Shown one piece after another: positions 26,291 through 34,881 of a stretch of 64,000 bases of DNA. Under the pieces are notes generated by a model. That model had not been told where the DNA came from and did not search any database. It saw nothing but the letters and a program-made list of their open reading frames with translations. Source of the DNA: Armatimonadota bacterium (GTDB lineage Bacteria; Armatimonadota; Fimbriimonadia; Fimbriimonadales; Fimbriimonadaceae); the NCBI GenBank assembly GCA_025360125.1, contig JANYCU010000012.1, forward strand, positions 140,117 to 204,116, given 5' to 3'. How positions within the stretch are numbered: position 1 is the stretch's first letter; each line of letters opens with the position of its first letter. Made by a program: the position numbers and the translations under genes.

Positions 26291-27430
26291 TTGAAAGACG
26301 GCGGTGAACGCGATTATTTAGTCGGGACTCAACTGGAGACAAATCCAAGTTCATTTGTTCAAGTTGTTAAGGAAGCCTTCCTCTTAGAGCACGACTGCGT
26401 TCACAACCAAGACATTGCAGAAGTCTTAGGCGTCGATAAGAGCCGAATCACCCAACTCTTCGCGAATCCAAAGACCTTAAAGCCTGAGAGCATTCAGAGT
26501 CTTTTGAGTCACCTGAAGAAGAAAGAACACCGCAAGCGAATTGTAAGAGCTTGGACGATGGAATGTTTCGGTGAAGACATATCCGATCCAAAAGTAGGTC
26601 AGCTTACGGGAGACAAGATCACCCACAAGACTATTACGCGAATAGATCGGATGGTAAGACAGTCACGGCTCAAATTAGCCGCGTTAACGGCCCAAGAAGC
26701 TTATTTAAAGACCGATGATGAGGAATTAGCTGAACGATTATTAGACCGCGCGTATTGGGCAAGACAGCGTCTTGACGAGCCTGGACATGCGATGCTCTTA
26801 GTCCGCGTTATGGCGCATCGAGCGGAGAAGCGTGGGGCAACATTCCGCCTAATTGCGGCTCACCTGTGCCGTGTAAGGATATTGGCAGGGTTAACGGACT
26901 GCAAACCGGAAGAACTTGAGCCAATTTTCCAAACGGTCGGCGACCTATTAGAGCAAGTGAAAGGAACGACTCCAGCAAAGAAACCTTACATGATGGGATC
27001 TACCCAAATCTATCGAACTCTCTTGAGAAATTCACGGATTCTTTTTATGGAGCGAGGAACGTTGGAAACCGATCCAGAGTTCTTGAAGGAAGCACTTCGG
27101 TCAGTTCTCAAAGAAACCAAGCCCTCCATTCCTCAGTCGCACAGGTTTGGCGCATGGCAGACTGCCGCCAGGATTTACCTATTGCTTGGAGAGTTCTTCC
27201 AAGCGCAAGAAGCCCTCGAAAAGTCCTTTGAGTCAGGCGAGGTGAAGAACCTCCAGGTGTACGAGATGAGTGGCCTTATCAAAGGTCGAGTCCTGATGAA
27301 AACAAATACTCCCCAAGAGGCAGCCAAGTACCTGAGAAAAGTGAGTCTGCAATGCCGAAAGACAACCGACCTCTACCACTTGAGGCTCGTCGAATATGAG
27401 CTTGCCAGGCTCGAAAGCAAGCTCTTTTGA
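26291..27430 (+). CDS. HTH-TPR regulator
   Basis: A 379-residue protein starting from TTG 26291, which has a strong AGGAGG five bases upstream; an in-frame codon at 26234 lacks such a site. Residues ~15-70 are a Cro/XRE-like helix-turn-helix (NQDIAEVLGVDKSRITQLF then PESIQSLLSHL). The rest (130-375) is helical with TPR-like pairs (AERLLDRAYWARQRLDEPGH, LGEFFQAQEALEKSFESGE). Such HTH-TPR proteins often sense peptides or oligomeric state. It faces the ATPase operon with only 38 bases between starts, so it probably controls its own and the transfer operon's promoter. Confidence 0.8.
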   Translation: MKDGGERDYLVGTQLETNPSSFVQVVKEAFLLEHDCVHNQDIAEVLGVDKSRITQLFANPKTLKPESIQSLLSHLKKKEHRKRIVRAWTMECFGEDISDPKVGQLTGDKITHKTITRIDRMVRQSRLKLAALTAQEAYLKTDDEELAERLLDRAYWARQRLDEPGHAMLLVRVMAHRAEKRGATFRLIAAHLCRVRILAGLTDCKPEELEPIFQTVGDLLEQVKGTTPAKKPYMMGSTQIYRTLLRNSRILFMERGTLETDPEFLKEALRSVLKETKPSIPQSHRFGAWQTAARIYLLLGEFFQAQEALEKSFESGEVKNLQVYEMSGLIKGRVLMKTNTPQEAAKYLRKVSLQCRKTTDLYHLRLVEYELARLESKLF

Positions 27431-27459
27431 GAGTAGAAAAGGCAAGCAGAACCCCAAGC

Positions 27460-27489
27460 AATACCCCGACTAGAGCTACTCGGGGTATT
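27460..27489 (+). terminator. Hairpin terminator after the HTH-TPR gene
   Basis: A perfect 10-bp stem AATACCCCGA/TCGGGGTATT with a 10-base loop, 30 bases after the stop. The T-tract is short, so it may be a weak intrinsic terminator or act in both directions. Confidence 0.6.
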
Positions 27490-27642
27490 TGAACCTAGCT
27501 TGAAGCTAAGAGAATATTCAACCCTCATAGTTATCTATCTCTTATTCACTCGTCTCTCCCGTTCCTCACTCATTCATTCTAGAGAGCCATTCGGCCAGCG
27601 ACGGCCAAGCATTGATGACTACCGAATCACTTGCTAGTCTGC

Positions 27643-27948
27643 CTAGTATTTTTGACCAAAGAGGCCCGGATTGTGAAGAATCAGTGGTACTAGAAAAATG
27701 AACGCCCAATACAGGGCCAAAGTACAGTAGACCAAAAAATATGCCACGGGAATTGCACCAACGAAGACCAAAATTTGCCAGTAATTGCGCCGCAATATAG
27801 AAATCAGGAATCCACAACTTATTGCAGCCGCAAGCATTGGCCCAACTTGCAGGTGAAAGGAAAAGAAATTGAGGTACGAAAAGATAACAGCGAGAAGCAT
27901 GGTCGCCTTAGATTCGAGGTTCACTTCGATTTTGGAACTTAGATTCAT
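27643..27948 (-). CDS. Small integral membrane protein, unknown
   Basis: About 101 residues with three hydrophobic helices (TMLLAVIFSYLNFFSFHL, MLAAAISCGFLISIL, and ILVFVGAIPVAYFLVYCTLALYWAFIFLVPLIL). Starts at ATG 27948 or 27966 are possible. No family recognised. It stands alone between the HTH-TPR gene and the lipase lipoprotein, and is antisense to neither. Hydrophobic ORFs this short can be chance, so the gene is plausible rather than proven. Confidence 0.45.
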   Translation of the reverse strand: MNLSSKIEVNLESKATMLLAVIFSYLNFFSFHLQVGPMLAAAISCGFLISILRRNYWQILVFVGAIPVAYFLVYCTLALYWAFIFLVPLILHNPGLFGQKY

Positions 27949-28076
27949 AACTCTGATGCTATCCATTCCTACTAGAAACTAATCGTAGGAAACAATCCAG
28001 TGATAGTCAAGCGATCCCTAAATTGCATACGATTTGATTGTTGGAGCACTAATTAAAGATGTGATAAGATAACCAG

Positions 28077-29561
28077 ATGCGCCTGGGCCCTTTTTTGCTC
28101 CTTTTTTCTGTGATTCTGATGAATGGCTGCGGCGGCGGCGGCGGAACCACTGATCCGAACCCACTTATCCGATCAGTCACGCTGTCGATTGATGGAACCG
28201 TTGGTGGAAGTGTCTCTGATGCTAAAACCGGAATCACAGTAACAATCAGTCCGGGGACTGACCTTCTACCAGGATTCCACCCTGTCACAGTTAATTTTTA
28301 TCAACATCAACCTGGAGGATCAGTTCCGCCCGGAGTAATTTCGACCACAGAAGGCGTTGAGGTTAAAATCGATCCTAACCTTTACTCAGATAGTAATCCC
28401 CCTGTTCTAACGATGCCGTCGCTTTCGACATATGATCGAATACAAACTTCTGCATTTACAAGGGATACGTCGGGCGGAATGCATCCTCTGACGATAACTT
28501 ACGACTCCGGTTCGAATCGAATCAGTGTAGTTCTTCCAAAAACTGTTTCTTCCAATTTTTCGAAGCAAATTGCCAAACCCCAGATTGGCATTTTTAACCC
28601 AATCTTTTTCATTGCAACCTGGGGCAGTCTTAAGAGCACAATTGTGGCCGGAGGAAGATTCTGGGAATACACGCCTGTTCAGGGCGGTGCAGGCACTTGG
28701 AACGCTGCCCCCTCCAAAATGCCAACTGGGCGAATCGCCGTTATTGTCCATGGAATGGCCAATCAAAAGGACGACATGACCGACCTTGCCCGATTCATCT
28801 CAAGAGATATTCAGGAGTATGCGGGCGTCCCTATTTACGACAAAGTCTGGGTGTATGAATACAACTGGTGGGCTCATATTGATGAGAATGGCGATCTCTT
28901 TGCATCTGCACTCCAATCAGCAATTGGCCCAGGGACAAATGTTGAAATAATTGCCCACAGTATGGGTGGATTGGTTTCAAGGTGGGCGCTTGAGAAACGT
29001 GGAATGGGGTCAACAATCCATAAGTTGACTACACTCGACACTCCAAACGAAGGAGTTCCTCTTGGAATTATTCAACTCTTGGTGAATGTACTTTTGAATG
29101 AAATCAATATCCCAGTACAGGGAGCTATTCCGGGTGTTGAAGACCTAGTGGTTCCATTAATCGATCCGTTCGGAACCTCATTTTTGAACCGACTTAATTC
29201 TGGAGATTCACCATACAAGGCTACCGCCAACTATTACACTTCAGCATCCACAGGTTACGGTCGTTACGGCAATTTCGGAGTTATCAGCGAGTCTCTGTAC
29301 AATCCTTTCAGTCATGTGATCGATCACGACGGCATCGTTCCAGTCTACAGTGCCAACTCGGCCGTCTTGTCCAGCAAAAGTACCTCTTGGTCCGATTTGG
29401 GCAACCATACAACAATACTCAACCTAAGCCACAGTGAGGTTAATGGTGATCCAGACAACACTACAGGTGGTTGCAAAGGTACAAATTCCAGCGTTCAGTG
29501 TCGTATGGAAAATGGCATTAAGGATTTCATCCTTGCTTCAGTTAAAGGGGGTGTTCATTGA
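28077..29561 (+). CDS. Lipase-like alpha/beta hydrolase lipoprotein
   Basis: A 494-residue envelope protein. The signal ends in a lipobox (LMNGC, Cys18) followed by a Gly run. Residues 30-210 are beta-rich (an Ig- or DUF-like module), then the hydrolase domain: the oxyanion stretch IAVIVHGMANQKDD, the nucleophile elbow AHSMGG with Ser295, the Asp in DHDGIVPVYSAN and a late His in LNLSHSEV, which gives a complete Ser-Asp-His triad. It probably cleaves acyl esters outside the cell. The downstream lipoprotein overlaps by four bases, so the two are made together. Confidence 0.83.
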   Translation: MRLGPFLLLFSVILMNGCGGGGGTTDPNPLIRSVTLSIDGTVGGSVSDAKTGITVTISPGTDLLPGFHPVTVNFYQHQPGGSVPPGVISTTEGVEVKIDPNLYSDSNPPVLTMPSLSTYDRIQTSAFTRDTSGGMHPLTITYDSGSNRISVVLPKTVSSNFSKQIAKPQIGIFNPIFFIATWGSLKSTIVAGGRFWEYTPVQGGAGTWNAAPSKMPTGRIAVIVHGMANQKDDMTDLARFISRDIQEYAGVPIYDKVWVYEYNWWAHIDENGDLFASALQSAIGPGTNVEIIAHSMGGLVSRWALEKRGMGSTIHKLTTLDTPNEGVPLGIIQLLVNVLLNEINIPVQGAIPGVEDLVVPLIDPFGTSFLNRLNSGDSPYKATANYYTSASTGYGRYGNFGVISESLYNPFSHVIDHDGIVPVYSANSAVLSSKSTSWSDLGNHTTILNLSHSEVNGDPDNTTGGCKGTNSSVQCRMENGIKDFILASVKGGVH

Positions 29562-31177
29562 AATTCCTCATTCAGTTTGGGCTAGTTTTGGTCCTGCTTG
29601 GGCTCTGTTCTTGTGGTGGCTCAGGACAAATTCCACAGGCAAGTCAAAAATCCAAAGTCCAACTTTCCGTAAATTGGCCTGTAAACGACACTAGGTTCAT
29701 CCACGATCGTGCAAACAAGGTTACGGCGACTGTGACAGTCTCCGGTGTTGCCATGCCTCCAGTCTCAACCTCTCGCCCGCAAGGCGGTGGGACTTCTTTC
29801 TTGACATTGGAGAACTTGCCGAGCGGCACTGCGATTTCTTTCGATGTGTGGTCTGAGGATACCAATCTCAATTCGCAAGAGGGTCATATTGTCAGGTTGA
29901 GTGAAGCCAAACCCATAGTTGTACTCGAACCGGGCCTAAATCACTTAGATTTTGCACTTCAGTCAAATACTACAAAAATTGATATTTCTGGGGTTCCTTC
30001 GAACCCAATGAATATTGGTGACCTTGTTCACTTAACTGCAATAGCAAAAAACTCAGACGGCGTCATGGTGCTTTCAAGCCAGGATGCTTTCGTTTGGTCT
30101 TCGTCTAGTCCGCTCACAGTTAGCATGGACTCTTTTGGAACTGCAATTGGGATTCAAAATGGCACATCAGTCATCACAGTGCGCGAGAAAGGCAATGAAA
30201 CACAAAATGCTTTCTCAAGTTTTGTCTCAATCACCGTTGGTAATTCACCTCCATCAACTTACCAGTTTGTCGAATTAGCCCCTGGCCACACCTACAGCCG
30301 AGCAACGGGAATCAATGCCGATGGAACAGTTTGCGGCTACCTTTACGATTCTCCTGGCAATATCAACTACTCATTCACCTACAAGTTTGGAACGGGCATT
30401 CAAATGCTTGACACAACCCAGATTCCCACCTTTACAGGCTCCCAAGCGATGGGAATCAATGATCTGGGTGATGTACTTGGAACTGCTTACTCATTTCAAA
30501 ACCCAACAAGTGTATTCGTATGGAATCATGACGGTACAAGCACCTATCCATCCCACGCGGGTGAGTCGTATGCCCTTTCGATCAATGCTTCAGGGGCATT
30601 TACTGGTGTTTACCGAGCACAGTTCTTCGATGATTTTGGTCCAGCAATTTGGTCGTCTTTGACGGCTCAACCGCAAGGACTCCCAACGAGCACTCGAAGT
30701 TCTGGCGCATATATAGCAAACTCAGGTCATGTTGCATGGTGGAATGGATCGGATTCAACAGCATTTGTTGGATTGCCAGGTTCGTCAACTTCGCTTTCAT
30801 CAATTTCGGGTACTAGACCAGTCGTACTTGGATTAAACAACACTGATTCTGTTGCTGGCTATGGGCTTCCACCTGGAGGCGCAACATATGCTTGCGTTTG
30901 GGATCAGCAGGGACGTGCTGATCTTGGACTAGGACAGACAAACGGAATAAACGATTCTGGAGTTGCCGTAGGCGTTACAGTTGACCAGAACGGAGCTTTC
31001 ACAAGTGCATTCATCTGGACACGCACAACTGGTTTGAAAAACCTTACTCAAATGATTCAAGGAATGGATGCCAGTTGGTCAGGTGTCATCCCTGTCGGAA
31101 TCAATAAGAACGGATGGATTGTGGCGGAAGGATTAAAGAACGGTCAGGCTGCTGGATGTCTTCTGATCCCGCAATAA
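29558..31177 (+). CDS. HAF-repeat lipoprotein
   Basis: A 539-residue protein starting at TTG within the TTGA overlap, with a purine-rich AAAGGGGGTG upstream. A lipobox (LGLCSC) anchors it. Residues 30-220 contain Ig/BIG2-like strands, and ~235-535 show repeats with the HAF/extracellular-repeat pattern: INADGTVCGY, GINDLGDVLGTAY, INASGAFTG, GINDSGVAVGV and INKNGWIVAEG, each preceding a short beta segment; these usually form a beta-propeller. No catalytic residues are apparent. It is likely an outer-surface partner of the co-transcribed lipase. Confidence 0.8.
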   Translation: MKFLIQFGLVLVLLGLCSCGGSGQIPQASQKSKVQLSVNWPVNDTRFIHDRANKVTATVTVSGVAMPPVSTSRPQGGGTSFLTLENLPSGTAISFDVWSEDTNLNSQEGHIVRLSEAKPIVVLEPGLNHLDFALQSNTTKIDISGVPSNPMNIGDLVHLTAIAKNSDGVMVLSSQDAFVWSSSSPLTVSMDSFGTAIGIQNGTSVITVREKGNETQNAFSSFVSITVGNSPPSTYQFVELAPGHTYSRATGINADGTVCGYLYDSPGNINYSFTYKFGTGIQMLDTTQIPTFTGSQAMGINDLGDVLGTAYSFQNPTSVFVWNHDGTSTYPSHAGESYALSINASGAFTGVYRAQFFDDFGPAIWSSLTAQPQGLPTSTRSSGAYIANSGHVAWWNGSDSTAFVGLPGSSTSLSSISGTRPVVLGLNNTDSVAGYGLPPGGATYACVWDQQGRADLGLGQTNGINDSGVAVGVTVDQNGAFTSAFIWTRTTGLKNLTQMIQGMDASWSGVIPVGINKNGWIVAEGLKNGQAAGCLLIPQ

Positions 31178-31200
31178 TCTATTAGCGCCGATTACTTCGA

Positions 31201-31338
31201 TTCTACGGTCCTTGCCCTGACGCAACTTTCCCATTTAAGGAGGGCGAGGACTGTAGAACCCGCCCGCCCGTCCCTGTCTGTTCTGTTGGATTTTTCGTGG
31301 GAAAAATCAAAAGCTCCTTGCATGTCGCAAGGAGTTTT
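31201..31338 (+). ncRNA. Three consecutive hairpins ending in a terminator (candidate structured RNA)
   Basis: Directly after the HAF lipoprotein: an 18-bp stem with one mismatch and one G-T pair (31201-31218 with 31241-31258), a 7-bp GATTTTT/AAAAATC hairpin near 31289-31308, and a 7-bp CTCCTTG/CAAGGAG hairpin followed by TTTT (31314-31338). No reading frame fits. It could be a small RNA with its own terminator, an elaborate 3' UTR, or a recombination site remnant. Confidence 0.45.
31314..31338 (+). terminator. Rho-independent terminator
   Basis: Stem CTCCTTG/CAAGGAG with loop CATGTCG, followed by TTTTC. It would end transcription of the lipase-HAF lipoprotein operon or of the structured region before it. 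Confidence 0.75.
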
Positions 31339-31414
31339 CTGCTTGTTCTGAATGCAAAGACAGGAGGTTCAAAGGCTTTGTTGTGGAAAAGCCTGACTTT
31401 CTGTTTGTTCTTTT

Positions 31415-31762
31415 TTATATTTCTGTTTTATATTGTCCTTCGGAAAGCGATGCAGTTGGCTTCGAATTCAAGCGAGGTTTTCTTCGGTGGCCGTGGGTTA
31501 TGTGGATAAGTCCATGATCCTCCAGTGCTTTCAAGGCTTTTGAAATGGCTTCGCTGGAGCGGCCAGAACGCTGCATGAGCATCGAATAGGACAATACAAC
31601 CGGATGCTCAGCCCTATTCCATCCTACGGTGCTTCTGAGCAGAATTAAGAGGATTCTAACTTCGGTGTCACGGAGCATCGGCATCAGTTTGTCAATGAAG
31701 ATGTTGGGAGTCTTAGTCCACGGAGTCATTGATCCCATGAGTTTCAATTTGATCTTTGGCAT
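31415..31762 (-). CDS. Winged-helix replication-initiation-like protein
   Basis: A protein of 104-115 residues (start at ATG 31762, 31738 or 31729). It has the wHTH seen in DnaD/phage replisome-organiser N-terminal domains: TPWTKTPNIFIDKLMPML, EVRILLILLRSTVGWN, SYSMLMQRSGRSSEAISKALKALEDHGLI. These bind DNA and load the helicase on mobile elements. A separate gene just upstream (31713-31976) carries the domain that often follows it in Rep proteins; the two overlap by 50 bases in different frames. They may be a split pair. Confidence 0.65.
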   Translation of the reverse strand: MPKIKLKLMGSMTPWTKTPNIFIDKLMPMLRDTEVRILLILLRSTVGWNRAEHPVVLSYSMLMQRSGRSSEAISKALKALEDHGLIHITHGHRRKPRLNSKPTASLSEGQYKTEI

Positions 31763-31976
31763 AGTAGATTTCTTTAGGAGGTGAATACTTGTTTCTCACC
31801 GCGTTAATGAGGAAGGCACCAGGACGGCGGGCAGTACGAAATGGCAACCATTCGAGTTGGCGTTCAACTTCATCCAGAGGAAATTGTAGTAGCTCAATAA
31901 CACCAGAATGGCTAATGCCAAGTTGAAGGAGCTTCGCGGCGACCTGTACACTACGATCCCCGGGCGAAGCGGCCAT
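31713..31976 (-). CDS. Small Rep-associated protein
   Basis: An 87-residue protein with VERQLEWLPFRTARRPGAFLIN then VRNKYSPPKEI, a pattern (QLEWLPFRxAxxPxxxLxxAIxxxYxPP) common in the C-terminal parts of replication-initiation proteins of plasmids and phages. The N-terminal half is helical (VQVAAKLLQLGISHSGVIELL). It overlaps both neighbours in the minus-strand cluster (26 bases with the Mrr-like gene, 50 with the wHTH gene). Role in element replication is inferred. Confidence 0.6.
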   Translation of the reverse strand: MAASPGDRSVQVAAKLLQLGISHSGVIELLQFPLDEVERQLEWLPFRTARRPGAFLINAVRNKYSPPKEIYYAKDQIETHGINDSVD

Positions 31977-32472
31977 GGGAGAGGAATTCGTTGACTCGTT
32001 CTAGCTGGTTCTCCAACTCTCCGAAGAAGGCATAGTCTGGGCTTCCATCTTGTCGGATTCCAATCTTGAACTTCGTCAGCATCGAGGCGAAGTGTGATCC
32101 GTCGATGACTTCGACCCTAGACTTCCCGTATTTATCTTGATTTTTTGCCACTTTTGGGCTAAGGTCTTCGGTGGATACGACGATACCGAAGTCGGAACCT
32201 GTGCGGTCGATGGCCCCTGCCATCTCATCTAGCATACGAGTCCTTACACCATCATTAATTACCTTTATGATGACCTTGATGGGTACATGTCCAATGCTCG
32301 TTTGACAAAGCAATTCACATCCGCCGACACGAGATTTTTGCGCATTTAGTCTGCGGCCTAACAGTTGGATATCTCCATAGCCGGACCGAGTCAGAATTTT
32401 CGATACGAGCATTAGCAGGACATGGAGGGAACTTCCTTGGAGGGTCCCTTGCAGCGCTTGTTCTTGATTCAT
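31951..32472 (-). CDS. Mrr-like PD-(D/E)XK nuclease-fold protein
   Basis: A 173-residue protein whose middle part follows the Mrr/restriction-endonuclease type IV layout: SKILTRSGYGDIQLLGRR, then CELLCQTSIGHVPIKVIIKV (the usual acidic-x(n)-ExK or QxK core) and GAIDRTGSDFGIVVSTEDLSP. The catalytic acid is not clearly conserved; the Glu in CELL and the Lys in KVIIKV are candidates. It may be a restriction/defence protein or a DNA-processing factor of the replication cluster. It overlaps the XRE gene by four bases. Confidence 0.55.
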   Translation of the reverse strand: MNQEQALQGTLQGSSLHVLLMLVSKILTRSGYGDIQLLGRRLNAQKSRVGGCELLCQTSIGHVPIKVIIKVINDGVRTRMLDEMAGAIDRTGSDFGIVVSTEDLSPKVAKNQDKYGKSRVEVIDGSHFASMLTKFKIGIRQDGSPDYAFFGELENQLERVNEFLSHGRFARGS

Positions 32473-33011
32473 GAGATTTCTTTCTTGGCTTCAAAGCCTT
32501 TTGGGTTTCGTGATGTCACCCAGGTTCCTGGTTTGACATCGGTAAATGCAGGTTGTGTTCGTCCGAACTCATCCAGTGCTTGTTCTGGGAGACACCCCAG
32601 GCAACCAGTTAGGTCGCAGACCGAGCGCGTAAGGAATTCTCCATTCTCGGCAATAAGGTCTCTTGGATCCATTCTTATTCCAAGTTCCTTTTCAATCGCC
32701 GCAGTTACACGGGCCACAAGCGCAAACGAGGGGTTAATTTTATTGTTGATAAGCCGAGAGATGGATGAGGGAGAAACTTCGGCGACTTCGGCGAGACGCT
32801 GAACCCCTCTGCAAGCAAACTTATCGACGTGGATCATCACGTCTTCAAACCGATTGATTATTGGGCCGCAGCCGCTAAAAGTTGGTGGGTGTTTCATGAA
32901 ACCATTTGAACACACCGAACAAACACCGACAAGTCTTGCACCATCTACGCAATTCGTGCGTAGATGTAAAGTTTCTTTCAGTAGCTGAATTTGCTTTGGT
33001 ATGGTCGGCAC
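32469..33011 (-). CDS. XRE-type DNA-binding regulator with Cys-rich tail
   Basis: Up to 180 residues; the start could be ATG 32897 (MKHPPTFSG), since residues before it look unlike the family. The helix-turn-helix is near 65-100 (GVQRLAEVAEVSPSSISRLINNKINPS), followed by LVARVTAAIEKELGI. The C-terminal part has three Cys in VCDLTGCLGC plus others nearer the end, suggesting metal or redox binding. It leads the minus-strand replication/Mrr cluster and is divergent from the serine recombinase (about 140 bases between the outermost starts), so it likely regulates both. Confidence 0.7.
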   Translation of the reverse strand: MPTIPKQIQLLKETLHLRTNCVDGARLVGVCSVCSNGFMKHPPTFSGCGPIINRFEDVMIHVDKFACRGVQRLAEVAEVSPSSISRLINNKINPSFALVARVTAAIEKELGIRMDPRDLIAENGEFLTRSVCDLTGCLGCLPEQALDEFGRTQPAFTDVKPGTWVTSRNPKGFEAKKEIS

Positions 33012-33150
33012 ATGTGGCTACCAACACCAAGCGATAAGGCGGTTGAGAAGTTCCAAGCTTTAGTTTTGGCTCATTCTGGGTTAGTGTTAGATCAAAAGCA
33101 CGCCAGAGCAAGTGCTACCAGATTTCTCCATCTCTACTTTATAAAATCCT

Positions 33151-34740
33151 ATGCGAACAGCTATTTACGCAAGAAAGTCGACTGAGAGTGAAGATAGGCA
33201 AGTGCAGAGCCTCGACGACCAGCTATCTGCTCTTCGGGATCTCGCCATTAGAGAAAATATTCAAATCGACGAGATATTCATCGAATCGCGTTCTGCCAAA
33301 ACTCCATACCAACGCCCTGAATTTCAACGTCTGATCGGCGAGATTGAAGCTGGGCGAATCAATGGAGTTCTGACTTGGTCCATCAACCGACTGAGTAGAA
33401 ATCCAATTGATGGGGGAATTATTTCTTACCATTTGCAAACAGGTGCTCTTAGCTTTATTCGAACCATTGACCGTCTATACCAACCGGAGGATAACGCCCT
33501 ATTGTTGTCTATTGAAAATGGTATGGCTACAAGCTACATCCAAGACTTGAGCCGGAATGTAAAACGTGGGCTAAAAGGCAAGGCAGACCGGGGTTGGCAT
33601 CCGGGACGAGCCCCAATGGGCTACATCAACAATAAAGAGACACGTCAGATTGAGCCAGATCCTAGGCAATTTCCTATTCTACGAAAAGGATGGGAGCTAA
33701 TGCTTTCTGGGGGCTACACGCTTGCTGAAGTGCATCGCGAAATGGTGGCCCTTGGACTTTCAGGAGTTCAAAAAGCTTCTCGCAAATCGCCAGTAGCCAA
33801 AAGTATGCTTCACAAGATTTTCTCGAACCCATTCTATCGAGGCGACTTTACATTCGGTGGACAAATCGTGCCCGGAAAGCACGAGCCAATGGTTTCAAGG
33901 GATGAGTACGAACGCGTACAGCACCTCCGTACAAAGTTGGGAGTGAGGAAACATCGAGTCCATGGTCACCTATATTCTGGGATTCTAAGATGTGGCAAGT
34001 GTGGATGCCAAATTGTTGGTGAGACTAAGCGGAAATCATATCAAGGATCCGGTCGAAATGTCTCCTATACGTACTACCACTGCACAGGCGCAAGAGGGTG
34101 CACGAAGCACGGCCTAAACGAAGAACAAATTACCGATGAACTGGGCAATTATCTTGATCGCCTGAACCCTCCCCAGGATTTTATAGATTGGGCTCAGCTG
34201 GGTCTGAGAGAGCAGATGGAACAAGACGTGATTTCAGTTGCCCAATCTACGACAAACTTAAAAGATCAAATTGCTGCCGAAACCAAACGGCTAGACCGAC
34301 TTATTGAGCTTAGGGTGGATGGTGAAATCACGTCGGACGACTTTAAGATTCTTAAAGCAAAATCTGAAATGGTCATTGGCAAGCTAAAGGTTCAGTTAGG
34401 TTCAGCTTATAGTGAGAGCGAGAGAATTCTTGCGTACATTGATGAAAAGTTTCGACTGCTTCGGCAGGTAGATGGGTATGGGAGTTTAGACCAAGGATCA
34501 AAGCGCGGACTTATTTTGGGGTTAGGTGAACAACACTATCTCACTCTGAAAACACTGAATATTTGCCTGGATCCCGTGTATCAAAAAATCGCTGCTTTCG
34601 AACCTCTGAGAAATGGCTCCCAGACTCCAAAAGCAGGCGATTTTGTACCGTCAAATTCAAGTTGGTGGGGGCTGTTGAACGATATCCGCGCAGCTGCACG
34701 GGTCGGTATCGAACTTATGAATTCTAGCAAAAAAGATTGA
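33151..34740 (+). CDS. Large serine recombinase
   Basis: A 529-residue site-specific recombinase. The catalytic resolvase domain starts AIYARKSTESEDRQVQSLDDQ (nucleophile Ser in KSTE) and has the Arg residues of TWSINRLSRNP. A recombinase domain follows (GRAPMGYINNKETRQIEPD), then a zinc ribbon CGKCGC...YYHCTG...GCTKHG near 275-320, and a coiled coil at 350-420. This is the layout of phage/ICE serine integrases and of transposon TnpX-type proteins. The island already has a tyrosine integrase, so this gene may belong to a nested element with the replication/Mrr/XRE cluster. Confidence 0.92.
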   Translation: MRTAIYARKSTESEDRQVQSLDDQLSALRDLAIRENIQIDEIFIESRSAKTPYQRPEFQRLIGEIEAGRINGVLTWSINRLSRNPIDGGIISYHLQTGALSFIRTIDRLYQPEDNALLLSIENGMATSYIQDLSRNVKRGLKGKADRGWHPGRAPMGYINNKETRQIEPDPRQFPILRKGWELMLSGGYTLAEVHREMVALGLSGVQKASRKSPVAKSMLHKIFSNPFYRGDFTFGGQIVPGKHEPMVSRDEYERVQHLRTKLGVRKHRVHGHLYSGILRCGKCGCQIVGETKRKSYQGSGRNVSYTYYHCTGARGCTKHGLNEEQITDELGNYLDRLNPPQDFIDWAQLGLREQMEQDVISVAQSTTNLKDQIAAETKRLDRLIELRVDGEITSDDFKILKAKSEMVIGKLKVQLGSAYSESERILAYIDEKFRLLRQVDGYGSLDQGSKRGLILGLGEQHYLTLKTLNICLDPVYQKIAAFEPLRNGSQTPKAGDFVPSNSSWWGLLNDIRAAARVGIELMNSSKKD

Positions 34741-34881
34741 ATCTGGCTATAGGTTTAGCCCTTCTTTGCGTTTAACCACAAATCCATGCTTTTTAGTCAC
34801 ATATCTATTGTACGGGACGAGACTCAAGGTTTCATATCCACCACGCGGATGGACCTTCGTTGCGTGGATAGTTCAAAATTT

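Noticed and set aside
27566..27817. Minus-strand frame of 83 codons overlapping the small membrane protein
   Set aside because: It overlaps a frame with three clear helices and has no ribosome site or pattern of its own.
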